Positions 1 to 5,189 of a DNA stretch of 5,710 nucleotides are shown in pieces. The notes beneath the pieces are model-generated. The model was not told the origin of the DNA and did not search any database. It was given only the letters and a program-made list of their open reading frames with translations. This DNA comes from an uncultured Nitrosomonadales bacterium (GTDB lineage Bacteria; Pseudomonadota; Gammaproteobacteria; Burkholderiales; Gallionellaceae): contig CAIZNF010000206.1 of the NCBI GenBank assembly GCA_903934275.1, forward strand, positions 1 through 5,710, written 5' to 3'. Numbering within the stretch: the first letter of the stretch is position 1; the number at the start of each line of letters is the position of its first letter. A program made the translations under genes and the position numbers.

Positions 1-20
1 GAGAAACTTTTGCTCGTCAT
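1..20 (-). CDS. Start of a minus-strand gene, cut by the window edge
   Basis: Read on the minus strand, an ATG at 20-18 opens MTSKSF before the window ends. It is preceded by AAGAAGG, a strong Shine-Dalgarno match, with about 7 bases between that and the ATG. The AT-rich sequence upstream would suit a promoter, but I could not pick convincing -35 and -10 boxes. Six residues give no family. The call rests only on the ribosome-binding site and start codon, so it could be a chance match. Confidence 0.35.
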
Positions 21-386
21 ATTCACCCTTCTTAACAATGATGAAAAAATCAGTAGCCATGCAATGCTGCAAAAAAACCGACAAATGATTTTTTATCAAA
101 ATGGTTTATTAATAAAAATCCAAATAACCTGCCACGCAACCATTGACGCGACACCTATAGCAAGTATTTACCCCATGGCTGGCGCTTATAAGTCTTACCA
201 TACTCCAACAAGATGCTTTGTTGTTGCTTTCGAGCTGAGAAAGAATTCCAACTGATAAGATAGGCTAATTTCAGGAGGGGTTACCGTAGGAGTAGCATTT
301 CACAATAACAGCATTTTTCAATAAACCATATAGACCGAAATATATAGATAATTCGGTATATATCTATTTATTTAGAAATGGTATAA
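21..386. other. AT-rich intergenic stretch, no gene seen
   Basis: Sampled lines (61-120, 301-360) are only about 25-27% G+C, far below the genes to the right. An open frame in the first 255 bases starts with TTG, has no ribosome-binding site and an unprotein-like composition, so I do not call it. Short inverted repeats lie in the most AT-rich part: ACCGAA at 334-339 with TTCGGT at 352-357, and ATAGATA at 344-350 with TATCTAT at 361-367. Arms of 6-7 bp in such biased sequence are expected by chance. A purine-rich GGAGGGG near 274-280 resembles a ribosome-binding site, but no usable start codon follows. The stretch may hold the promoter of the minus-strand gene leaving at base 1. Confidence 0.55.
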
Positions 387-512
387 ATGGAAAGGAAAAT
401 AGTCTCCACCGCACCAGGCATTGAAGAGCGGAGCGTCCAATCGTGTGCTGGCGGCATTCTAATGCGTGAATACAGCAGCATCGGTTATTCTGATTGCTAT
501 TGGTGATATTGC

Positions 513-740
513 TCACGCTTTTTCGACGACTCTGGCAACATCGCTATGGCACTCGGAGCACTTGCCAACGAGTAGCAAGTCACCCGTTTTGACTGCACCA
601 GAGAAATTGGTAATCGTGACCCCGTGACGGCACTTTCCGCACCAGACATTCGACAGCAGCATTTTCCTCGCATCAGCAGGAATTGCTGCCCATAGCTTGG
701 CTGCCGGTGCTGTGAATTTTGGAATAGATTCGACGGTCAT
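513..740 (-). CDS. Small four-cysteine zinc-ribbon protein
   Basis: This 75-aa protein has two cysteine pairs, CGKC at residues 34-37 and CSEC at 61-64. They are separated by a 23-residue beta-rich segment and followed by His65. The spacing is that of a zinc ribbon, which usually mediates nucleic-acid or protein contact. The first 30 residues look helical. No signal peptide or membrane segment is visible, so it should be cytoplasmic. Its ATG overlaps the stop of the upstream IHF-like gene as ATGA, which indicates translational coupling and an operon. It is the last gene of the minus-strand cluster, and no clear terminator follows it. I do not recognise a named family. Zinc binding is inferred from the cysteine pattern, and a role beside the DNA-binding proteins of the operon is inferred from position. 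Confidence 0.8.
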   Translation of the reverse strand: MTVESIPKFTAPAAKLWAAIPADARKMLLSNVWCGKCRHGVTITNFSGAVKTGDLLLVGKCSECHSDVARVVEKA

Positions 741-1018
741 TTGATGTCCACCCGCTCCCGCAACTCTTTTCCCATTTTGAAATGCGGCACATACTTGGCT
801 GGCACAATCACCTTAGCACCAGTCCTGGGATTTCGTCCTTGCCGTGCCGGTCGGTAATTAAGGCCAAAGCTGCCAAACCCGCGTATCTCGGCTCGATCAC
901 CCTTTGCCAATGTATTGGATATGGCATCAATGATTGCCTTAACTGCAAGCTCGGCATCTTTCCGCTGGAGTTGGGTGTGTAGCTGAGCAAGGCGTTCAAT
1001 AAGTTCTGAGCGGGTCAT
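737..1018 (-). CDS. IHF beta-subunit-like DNA-bending protein (HU/IHF family)
   Basis: The 93-aa length is typical of the HU/IHF family. The N-terminus (TRSELIERL) and the central [10 protein letters not shown] at about 44-53 follow E. coli IHF-beta closely. The DNA-binding arm carries RNPRTG at 62-67, where Pro64 corresponds to the proline that wedges into DNA and causes the sharp bend. [15 protein letters not shown] at 76-90 is the usual C-terminal signature. Known family role: dimers bend DNA about 160 degrees in promoters, recombination sites and origins. IHF normally pairs beta with alpha, and no alpha gene is present here. This copy may therefore use the host alpha subunit, act as a homodimer, or compete with host IHF (inference). 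No good ribosome-binding site precedes the ATG; the 56-bp gap from the upstream gene contains GACAT/ATGTC arms at 1048-1065. I give no symbol because it looks like an element-borne paralogue rather than the housekeeping ihfB. Confidence 0.93.
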   Translation of the reverse strand: MTRSELIERLAQLHTQLQRKDAELAVKAIIDAISNTLAKGDRAEIRGFGSFGLNYRPARQGRNPRTGAKVIVPAKYVPHFKMGKELRERVDIK

Positions 1019-1074
1019 ATTTCAATTACTGTTGATGATTGCAGCGCGACATTTTATCGTATGTCAGTGCAAGA

Positions 1075-1329
1075 TTACGTCAGCTTCAACTGAGCCTTGG
1101 ATTTTCTGCCCGGTGATACTGATGGAATATAGCCAGCAATTCGGCAAACAGTTCTCTCGATTTTCTTGCCTTTAATAAACAGAATAGACTGGCACGTCAT
1201 AACTTCACCCCTTGCAGCCAGTTCTGACAATTGAAGGCGGACAGACGCAAGTTTGATGCCTGTAGCTTCAGCAATTTCGGTATCGAGCCGCTCACCGTGT
1301 TTTTTTAAATATTGCAGAAGTTCATTCAT
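1075..1329 (-). CDS. Small winged-helix-like putative DNA-binding protein
   Basis: This 84-aa protein has a predicted three-helix start: helix 1 at about 2-11, then TEIAEATGIKLASVRLQLSELAARGEV at 17-43. That reads as a helix-turn-helix with a recognition helix around 27-39. Two short beta-like strands follow (about 44-62, SILFIKGKKIERTVCRIA), fitting the wing of a winged-helix fold. The tail (70-84) is basic, with PGRKSKAQLK, and could touch DNA. It is the first gene of the minus-strand cluster, 56 bp before the IHF-like gene, and faces the large divergent intergenic region. That is the usual place for a local regulator. The start is chosen at the first in-frame ATG. A GGAG lies about 10 bases upstream, a rather long spacing, and a second ATG lies four bases inside but out of frame. 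The regulator role is inferred from fold and position; I do not recognise a named family. Confidence 0.75.
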   Translation of the reverse strand: MNELLQYLKKHGERLDTEIAEATGIKLASVRLQLSELAARGEVMTCQSILFIKGKKIERTVCRIAGYIPSVSPGRKSKAQLKLT

Positions 1330-1446
1330 AGGGTCACTGCTCCGAAATAGTCATTCGCGCCTCGATCTCAAAGCACGAAAGTCACTGGAGTTTTTTACTT
1401 AAGCCATTCTATCAGGCTGCTGCGAAGCTGCTGGTCGCGATCATCT

Positions 1447-1476
1447 ATTAGCTTCAGGTTATTCTGGGCGTCTCAA
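1447..1476 (-). promoter_or_regulatory. Possible promoter of the minus-strand cluster
   Basis: On the minus strand TTGAGA (1476-1471, five of six to the -35 consensus) is followed after 18 bp by GCTAAT (1452-1447, four of six to the -10). Transcription would begin near 1440, leaving a leader of about 110 bases before the winged-helix gene. The 20-bp palindrome ends 8 bp upstream of this -35 box, a plausible operator position. A second TTGAGA at 1371-1366 pairs only with a poor -10 and would place the start too close to the gene. Matches of this quality also occur by chance. Confidence 0.25.
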
Positions 1477-1484
1477 CCTCGTCC

Positions 1485-1504
1485 TTATGTAGCGCGCTAC
1501 ATAA
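1485..1504. repeat. Perfect 20-bp palindrome, candidate operator
   Basis: TTATGTAGCGCGCTACATAA reads the same on both strands with no central gap. A perfect palindrome this long is expected about 0.005 times in a window of this size with even base composition, so it is probably functional or recently formed. It sits between the divergent clusters, 8 bp upstream of a possible minus-strand -35 box. The absence of a loop favours a binding site for a dimeric protein over a transcription terminator, and no T-run follows. I do not recognise it as a known operator, dif or resolution site. Confidence 0.7.
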
Positions 1505-1674
1505 AACCGACGACCGGTCATAGCAGCTAACTTAATTGAGCCCTATTGGCACGAAGACTATATATCGAGCACCTAACTCTACTCTAAATCGCCGCATGGC
1601 GCGGCTCAGCACTCTTATTCCCAAGCAGAAAAAAATCAGTCAAATTCCTGAAATCTCGCTAACATTCAATTAAG

Positions 1675-1687
1675 TAACTCATTGATT
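1675..1687 (-). promoter_or_regulatory. Candidate IHF binding site
   Basis: On the minus strand AATCAATGAGTTA matches the IHF consensus WATCARNNNNTTR at every fixed position. It lies 15 bp upstream of the -35 box of the plus-strand promoter, next to the AT-rich run ATATATAA, which suits IHF wrapping. An IHF-beta-like gene sits about 660 bp away. By my estimate about 0.3 matches would be expected by chance in this window on both strands, so the placement carries most of the weight. Confidence 0.4.
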
Positions 1688-1702
1688 GCATTGATATATA
1701 AC

Positions 1703-1731
1703 TTGCTTTTTCAAACAGTAGGCTTTATAAT
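1703..1731 (+). promoter_or_regulatory. Sigma70-type promoter of the plus-strand cluster
   Basis: TTGCTT at 1703-1708 (three of six to the -35) is followed by exactly 17 bp and then TATAAT at 1726-1731, a perfect -10. Transcription would start near 1738 and give an untranslated leader of about 178 bases before the 105-aa gene at 1916. The weak -35 together with an IHF-type site just upstream suggests that activation by a DNA-bending protein may matter (inference). A copy of GTCACTGCT covers the predicted start point. Confidence 0.6.
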
Positions 1732-1915
1732 GCGTCACTGCTGGCTGAACGACGAGCATCGCAAAAAAGTGAATGTTTGAAAATATCCAAGATAGTCGCA
1801 GCAGCATGTAGCTTCACCCAGTCTCACATCTCGTAACTCACCCTTAATCGAACCAAGCTAACCGTGCCCAAAAAGGTCATGGCTGTTTTCGTTCGTCCTC
1901 AGAAAAGGAATCATC

Positions 1916-2233
1916 ATGAACGCAGCATCAGAGCAAAACGAACTCGATGAACAAAGCAGCAAAACGATCTGCTTCCCATTGGGGCAAATTGTCGCAACCC
2001 CTGGCGCATTGGCGCTATTGGACAGAGGGGCAGTAAACGCCGCCTCGTTGATCCAACGCCACCAAAGCGGAGACTGGGGCAACGTGCCGCCGGAAGACGC
2101 GGAAGAGAATGATTTCTCTGTAGTGAACGGCAATCGGATTCTGTCGAGCTATCCCATTGGGGAAGACCGACTGTGGATCATCACCGAAGCGGATCGCAGC
2201 AGCACGACGTTGCTGTTGCCCGAGGAATATTGA
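1916..2233 (+). CDS. Small acidic accessory protein typical of genomic islands
   Basis: This 105-aa, mostly acidic protein has conserved-looking blocks: TPGALALL at 28-35, RHQSGDWG at 48-55, NGNRILSSY at 71-79, and a C-terminal WIITEADRSSTTLLLPEEY at 87-105. From memory of the family, short proteins with the GDWG, RILS and WIITEADRS blocks and an LLPEEY end recur on integrative elements and plasmids. They are usually called hypothetical or plasmid-related and have no assigned biochemical role. No transmembrane, signal or catalytic motif is visible. AAGGAA at 1905-1910 lies 5 bases before the ATG, which supports the start. It is the first gene of the plus-strand cluster, 30 bp upstream of the AAA ATPase. 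The shared transcription suggests a helper or regulatory role in the same process, but that is only positional. Confidence 0.88.
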   Translation: MNAASEQNELDEQSSKTICFPLGQIVATPGALALLDRGAVNAASLIQRHQSGDWGNVPPEDAEENDFSVVNGNRILSSYPIGEDRLWIITEADRSSTTLLLPEEY

Positions 2234-2263
2234 TAACCCGTCGAATAATCATAAGGAGTTGAT

Positions 2264-4336
2264 ATGGATGCCCAACCTGAGCAAACGGGTCTGTATGAGT
2301 GTGAATATGATGCGCATGCTGCACTCTGGCTGACCAAACTGTGCCTTTCAAGCGGAAAACATTTACGTCAGCTCACTTTCAGCGATTACGGTGAAGATGT
2401 GCGGGAACTGATCGGCATCACTTTGCCAGAAACAACCCAGCCACAAAAGCTCATGCTTACAGAACTAAAGAAGCGGCTGGCCGACTTCAAAGCATGCCCG
2501 CCAACTCGCAAATCCGAACTATTCACAAACACTCGATTTCTCGCAAAGTTGATGCAACTGAATGACGTAGAGCGGGGCGTGATTGAGTTTGTCGCGCTTT
2601 CAACCCATCACCGTGTCATGCGCATCATGCTGGATAACATCTCGCTGAATCGTGTAGCAGATTTGGTCGCTATGTTGGCGGCAGCGCTAGATTGCAGCAT
2701 ACAAAGTGTTCATGCAGCGCTTGATCGTAAAAGCACGCTGATGCGCGCCAACCTGCTGCAAACCGAAACGAACAGGTTTGATGCGGGATTCAAGTTGGTT
2801 ATTACTGAGCAGTTGTCCGAGGTATTGCATACGCGAAATCGGAATCTGAAGCAGTTCGTGCAGCGGTTCATCGAACAAGCAGCGCCGCCCACCTTGACTG
2901 TTAAAGACTACCCACATCTGGCTGATGAACTACAACTGCTGGAGGAGTACCTGACCAATGCCACCGAATGCGGCACAAAGGGAGTGAACATCCTGATTTA
3001 TGGCGTGCCGGGTGTCGGTAAAACAGAATTGGTACGACTGCTGGCTAAACGTATTGGTACACCTCTCTATCAGGTCAAGTCGAGCGATGACAATCTCGGG
3101 TCGATTAGCGGATCTACCCGATTGCTTTCATTCTCGTTAGGCCAGCGTTTTTTGCGTGAAACTTTTGCACTCGTCTTGTTTGACGAAATGGAGGACGTGT
3201 TTCCAGTTTCCGGGTTCATTACCGGCATGGAGCAAATTCTACGGAGCTCCCGTCTCAGCAAAGCGTGGATTAATGAACTTTTGGAAACCAACCCAGTACC
3301 TACAATCTGGATTTCTAATGCTGTCGAGCACATAGACCCCGCGTATTTGCGCCGCTTCGATTTCTCTGTCGAAATCGGTGTGCCGCCGATACGGGTACGA
3401 AAGCGCATCATCAAGAAGCACATGCAAGGCACGGGTGTATCAAAGGCTGCCATCAGCAAGTACGCGCAACAGGATGAAATCAGTCCCGCGCAAGTCGAGA
3501 AGGCTGCAAAGGTGTTGCGACTAATAGATGACGGAAGCGATTTGAATTCTGCTTTCGAGTCGGTATTGGACAACAGCATGGCACTGCTCCAGCAAACCGT
3601 GACGCGCACCAATCTTGATATACATGGCAGCAGCTACCAGCTTGATTTTTTGAACGCGAACTGTGATTTACATCGACTGGTCAATCAGCTCAAGAAAGCC
3701 AAGCGCCTACGCGGGGCAATGTGCTTTTACGGAGCGCCCGGAACAGGAAAGAGCGCGCTGGCGCACTACATTGCCAAGATCACAGGGCGACCGTTACTGG
3801 CGAGGCGCGCATCGGACATTCTCAGTCCTTATGTTGGCGTGGCCGAACAAAAGATTGCCGCCATGTTCAAGCGTGCAGAACAAGAGGAATCAATTTTGTT
3901 GCTCGATGAAGCCGATTCATTTCTGGCAGACAGGAAAGGCGCTAGAGCATCGTGGGAAGTCTCACAGGTCAACGAAATGCTGACGCAGATGGAGAGCTTC
4001 GAAGGGCTTTTTATCTGTTCAACAAATTTGATGACGCGGCTGGATGAAGCATCGTTGCGCCGTTTTGCGCTCAAGGTCAAATTTAATTATTTGAAGCCGG
4101 AGCAACGCTGGCAACTATTTGGGGAACACATCGGTCGGCACGAGCAAGCTGACGAAGCGCACTGCCGAACAGTGTTGAATCAGTTGAACAACCTGACGCC
4201 GGGGGATTTCGCGTGCATCAGAAGACAGGCCAAGCTGATGAACGAGAAACTGACTGCTGAAGAATGGCTTGTTCGGCTGAAGCAGGAATGCAGTGCCAAG
4301 CCAGACCAAGGCAGCCGTTCCATCGGATTCATGTAA
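2264..4336 (+). CDS. Tandem AAA-domain ATPase (690 aa)
   Basis: Two AAA modules follow a helical N-terminal region of about 230 residues that I do not recognise. Module 1 has Walker A GVPGVGKT (247-254), Walker B LVLFDE (303-308), a sensor-1 Asn in WISNAV (348-353) and arginines in AYLRRFDF (360-367). Module 2 has Walker A GAPGTGKS (490-497), a pore-like YVGVAEQKI (523-531), Walker B ILLLDEAD (544-551), sensor-1 Asn588 in STN, and arginines in SLRRF (597-601). Both sites look able to bind and hydrolyse ATP. Module 2 resembles the classic AAA unfoldase/remodelling group. The protein is probably a cytoplasmic hexameric machine that remodels protein or protein-DNA complexes; the substrate is unknown. 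AAGGAG at 2253-2258 lies 5 bases before the ATG. No protease, helicase or membrane domain is visible. Neighbouring clamp-like and RadC genes hint at a DNA-related substrate (inference). Confidence 0.93.
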   Translation: MDAQPEQTGLYECEYDAHAALWLTKLCLSSGKHLRQLTFSDYGEDVRELIGITLPETTQPQKLMLTELKKRLADFKACPPTRKSELFTNTRFLAKLMQLNDVERGVIEFVALSTHHRVMRIMLDNISLNRVADLVAMLAAALDCSIQSVHAALDRKSTLMRANLLQTETNRFDAGFKLVITEQLSEVLHTRNRNLKQFVQRFIEQAAPPTLTVKDYPHLADELQLLEEYLTNATECGTKGVNILIYGVPGVGKTELVRLLAKRIGTPLYQVKSSDDNLGSISGSTRLLSFSLGQRFLRETFALVLFDEMEDVFPVSGFITGMEQILRSSRLSKAWINELLETNPVPTIWISNAVEHIDPAYLRRFDFSVEIGVPPIRVRKRIIKKHMQGTGVSKAAISKYAQQDEISPAQVEKAAKVLRLIDDGSDLNSAFESVLDNSMALLQQTVTRTNLDIHGSSYQLDFLNANCDLHRLVNQLKKAKRLRGAMCFYGAPGTGKSALAHYIAKITGRPLLARRASDILSPYVGVAEQKIAAMFKRAEQEESILLLDEADSFLADRKGARASWEVSQVNEMLTQMESFEGLFICSTNLMTRLDEASLRRFALKVKFNYLKPEQRWQLFGEHIGRHEQADEAHCRTVLNQLNNLTPGDFACIRRQAKLMNEKLTAEEWLVRLKQECSAKPDQGSRSIGFM

Positions 4337-4385
4337 CACACCGTCCCTGATGCCACTTTACTTTACAACACAAGGAGCACACACC

Positions 4386-4509
4386 ATGCCAGATTGATTT
4401 TGATTTACACGGTAGCACAACCCCAAGTCCACGTTCCGCCTCTGTCAGTCGTGGATTTTTTATTGCCCGCGTTCCGACAATTGTCAGCGAACGAGAGCCA
4501 ATTTCTTAA
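4386..4509 (+). pseudogene. Small 39-codon gene broken by a 4-bp duplication
   Basis: AAGGAG at 4372-4377 lies 8 bases before an ATG at 4386, so initiation looks sound, but the frame reads only Met-Pro-Asp before TGA. The bases at 4392-4399 are GATTGATT, a tandem 4-bp repeat. With one copy removed, the frame continues as FDLHGSTTPSPRSASVSR and on to a TAA at 4507-4509, for 39 residues in all. That stop falls just before the ribosome-binding site of the next gene, as expected for a packed operon. The restored product is Ser/Arg-rich with a short hydrophobic RGFFIARV block, and I do not recognise it. Alternatives are a real three-codon leader peptide that couples translation, a programmed frameshift, or a sequencing error in the read. 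Confidence 0.45.
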
Positions 4510-4523
4510 TCAGGAGAGCAAAC

Positions 4524-5174
4524 ATGAACATCACAATCAACACGGATATATTTGCGGCAGTAGCGCTTTTCCGCGCCATTAACGACATCCGCTATTACCT
4601 GAACGGCCTGTACCTCGAAGCCGGAGCCCATGGTGCTAGGCTGGTCGGATGCGACGGGCATCAGCTTGCCGTCGCCAGAATTGAAGGCAAGTACACGGAG
4701 TCTTCCATCATCCTGCCTAGCAGCCTTGTCGCGGCAGTTAAAGCAAAAGCCAGGTCACCCAAACTCGTGACTCTGGAATTCTCTGACGGCGGCCAGCAGC
4801 TTGTTGACAGGGATAATGCCAAGAACGTGTTCGTTCCCCGAGACATCACGCTGACGTATGGTGAGACAACGACGACTGCTAAAGAACTGGACGGCAAATT
4901 CCCGGATTACCGCCGTGTCGTTCCCGCCGAGGCCGATGGCACAGCAGCCCAGTTCGACCCCAAACTGGTTAAACGTATCGACAGGGCGTGCTCCGTTCTT
5001 GGCTACAAATTCTTTGCAGGCATTGCCCATAACGGGAAAAGCTCCGCGCTATCGGTTGTCGATGACAGTTTCCTGATCGTGACGATGCCGTTCAATATCG
5101 ACCCTGTCCAAGTTGCGCCACTTTGGGTGCAGGAGCCGCTGCTTGAACAAGAACTCGACCGGTTCGCGGCATAG
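4524..5174 (+). CDS. Shortened DNA polymerase III beta-clamp-like protein
   Basis: This 216-aa protein aligns by eye with DnaN from the start of domain 2. IRYYLNGLYLEA (22-33) matches the domain-2 opening, VGCDGHQLAV (41-50) matches E. coli VATDGHRLAV, and DGKFPDYRRVVP (123-134) matches the domain 2/3 junction DGRFPDYRRVLP. Domain 3 appears shortened: LVKRIDRACSVLGYKFFAGI (148-167) fits its first part, and IVTMPF (185-190) fits the VVMPM at the C-terminus of DnaN, with about 60 residues missing between. Domain 1 is absent. E. coli DnaN is 366 aa. A tail of about 26 residues extends past MPF and includes EPLLEQELDRF. Ring formation needs domains 1 and 3, so a normal sliding clamp is unlikely; a pocket-bearing partner of polymerase or repair proteins is possible (inference). 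AGGAG at 4512-4516 supports the start. It lies 15 bp upstream of the RadC-like gene, so the two probably work or are expressed together. Confidence 0.88.
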   Translation: MNITINTDIFAAVALFRAINDIRYYLNGLYLEAGAHGARLVGCDGHQLAVARIEGKYTESSIILPSSLVAAVKAKARSPKLVTLEFSDGGQQLVDRDNAKNVFVPRDITLTYGETTTTAKELDGKFPDYRRVVPAEADGTAAQFDPKLVKRIDRACSVLGYKFFAGIAHNGKSSALSVVDDSFLIVTMPFNIDPVQVAPLWVQEPLLEQELDRFAA

Positions 5175-5189
5175 CTGAGGGGGATGATA

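Larger units (their letters stand above)
1330..1915. other. Divergent intergenic region between the two gene clusters
   Basis: This 586-bp gap lies between divergently read clusters. It holds a perfect 20-bp palindrome, an IHF-consensus match and a plus-strand promoter, listed separately. It also has a GCCGC-N5-GCGGC hairpin at 1591-1605 and a GACCGGTC at 1512-1519. Several short open stretches exist but lack start signals. On the minus strand one ends at 1395 with LIDDRDQQLRSSLIEWLK, another ends near 1536 with ARYIVFVPIGLN, and a third ends near 1461 with FYVARYIRTRLRRPE. On the plus strand a TTG-led frame covers 1536-1673. None has a ribosome-binding site. The protein-like feel of the first may mean a decayed gene. 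Bases 1738-1915 form a long leader with no convincing terminator or riboswitch fold that I could see. Confidence 0.6.

Noticed and set aside
10..255. 81-codon plus-strand frame
   Set aside because: TTG start without a ribosome-binding site, AT-rich low-quality composition, and it overlaps a better minus-strand start at base 20.
1571..1577. ACCTAAC resembling an integron attC end box
   Set aside because: No matching GTTRRRY box at the right distance and no attC-type fold were found.
1536..1673. 45-codon plus-strand frame starting with TTG
   Set aside because: No ribosome-binding site and a stop directly before the TTG. It lies in the non-coding control region.
1879..1950. 23-codon upstream frame overlapping the 105-aa gene
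   Set aside because: The purine run lies only 2 bases from its ATG, too close for good initiation, and the very basic product shows no protein-like pattern.
1858..2133. 91-codon minus-strand frame
   Set aside because: It lies opposite the well-supported 105-aa gene, has no start signal, and its Ser-rich composition is typical of an antisense shadow.
3070..3612. 180-codon minus-strand frame
   Set aside because: It is opposite the first AAA module; the plus frame has Walker motifs and the minus translation shows no motif.
4476..4485. Palindrome GACAATTGTC upstream of the clamp-like gene
   Set aside because: Several 10-bp palindromes are expected by chance in a window of this length, and it falls inside the broken small gene.
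4394..4582. 62-codon plus-strand frame starting with TTG
   Set aside because: No ribosome-binding site fits the TTG, and it runs out of frame into the clamp-like gene. The frame restored by removing one GATT has better start signals and ends before the next gene.
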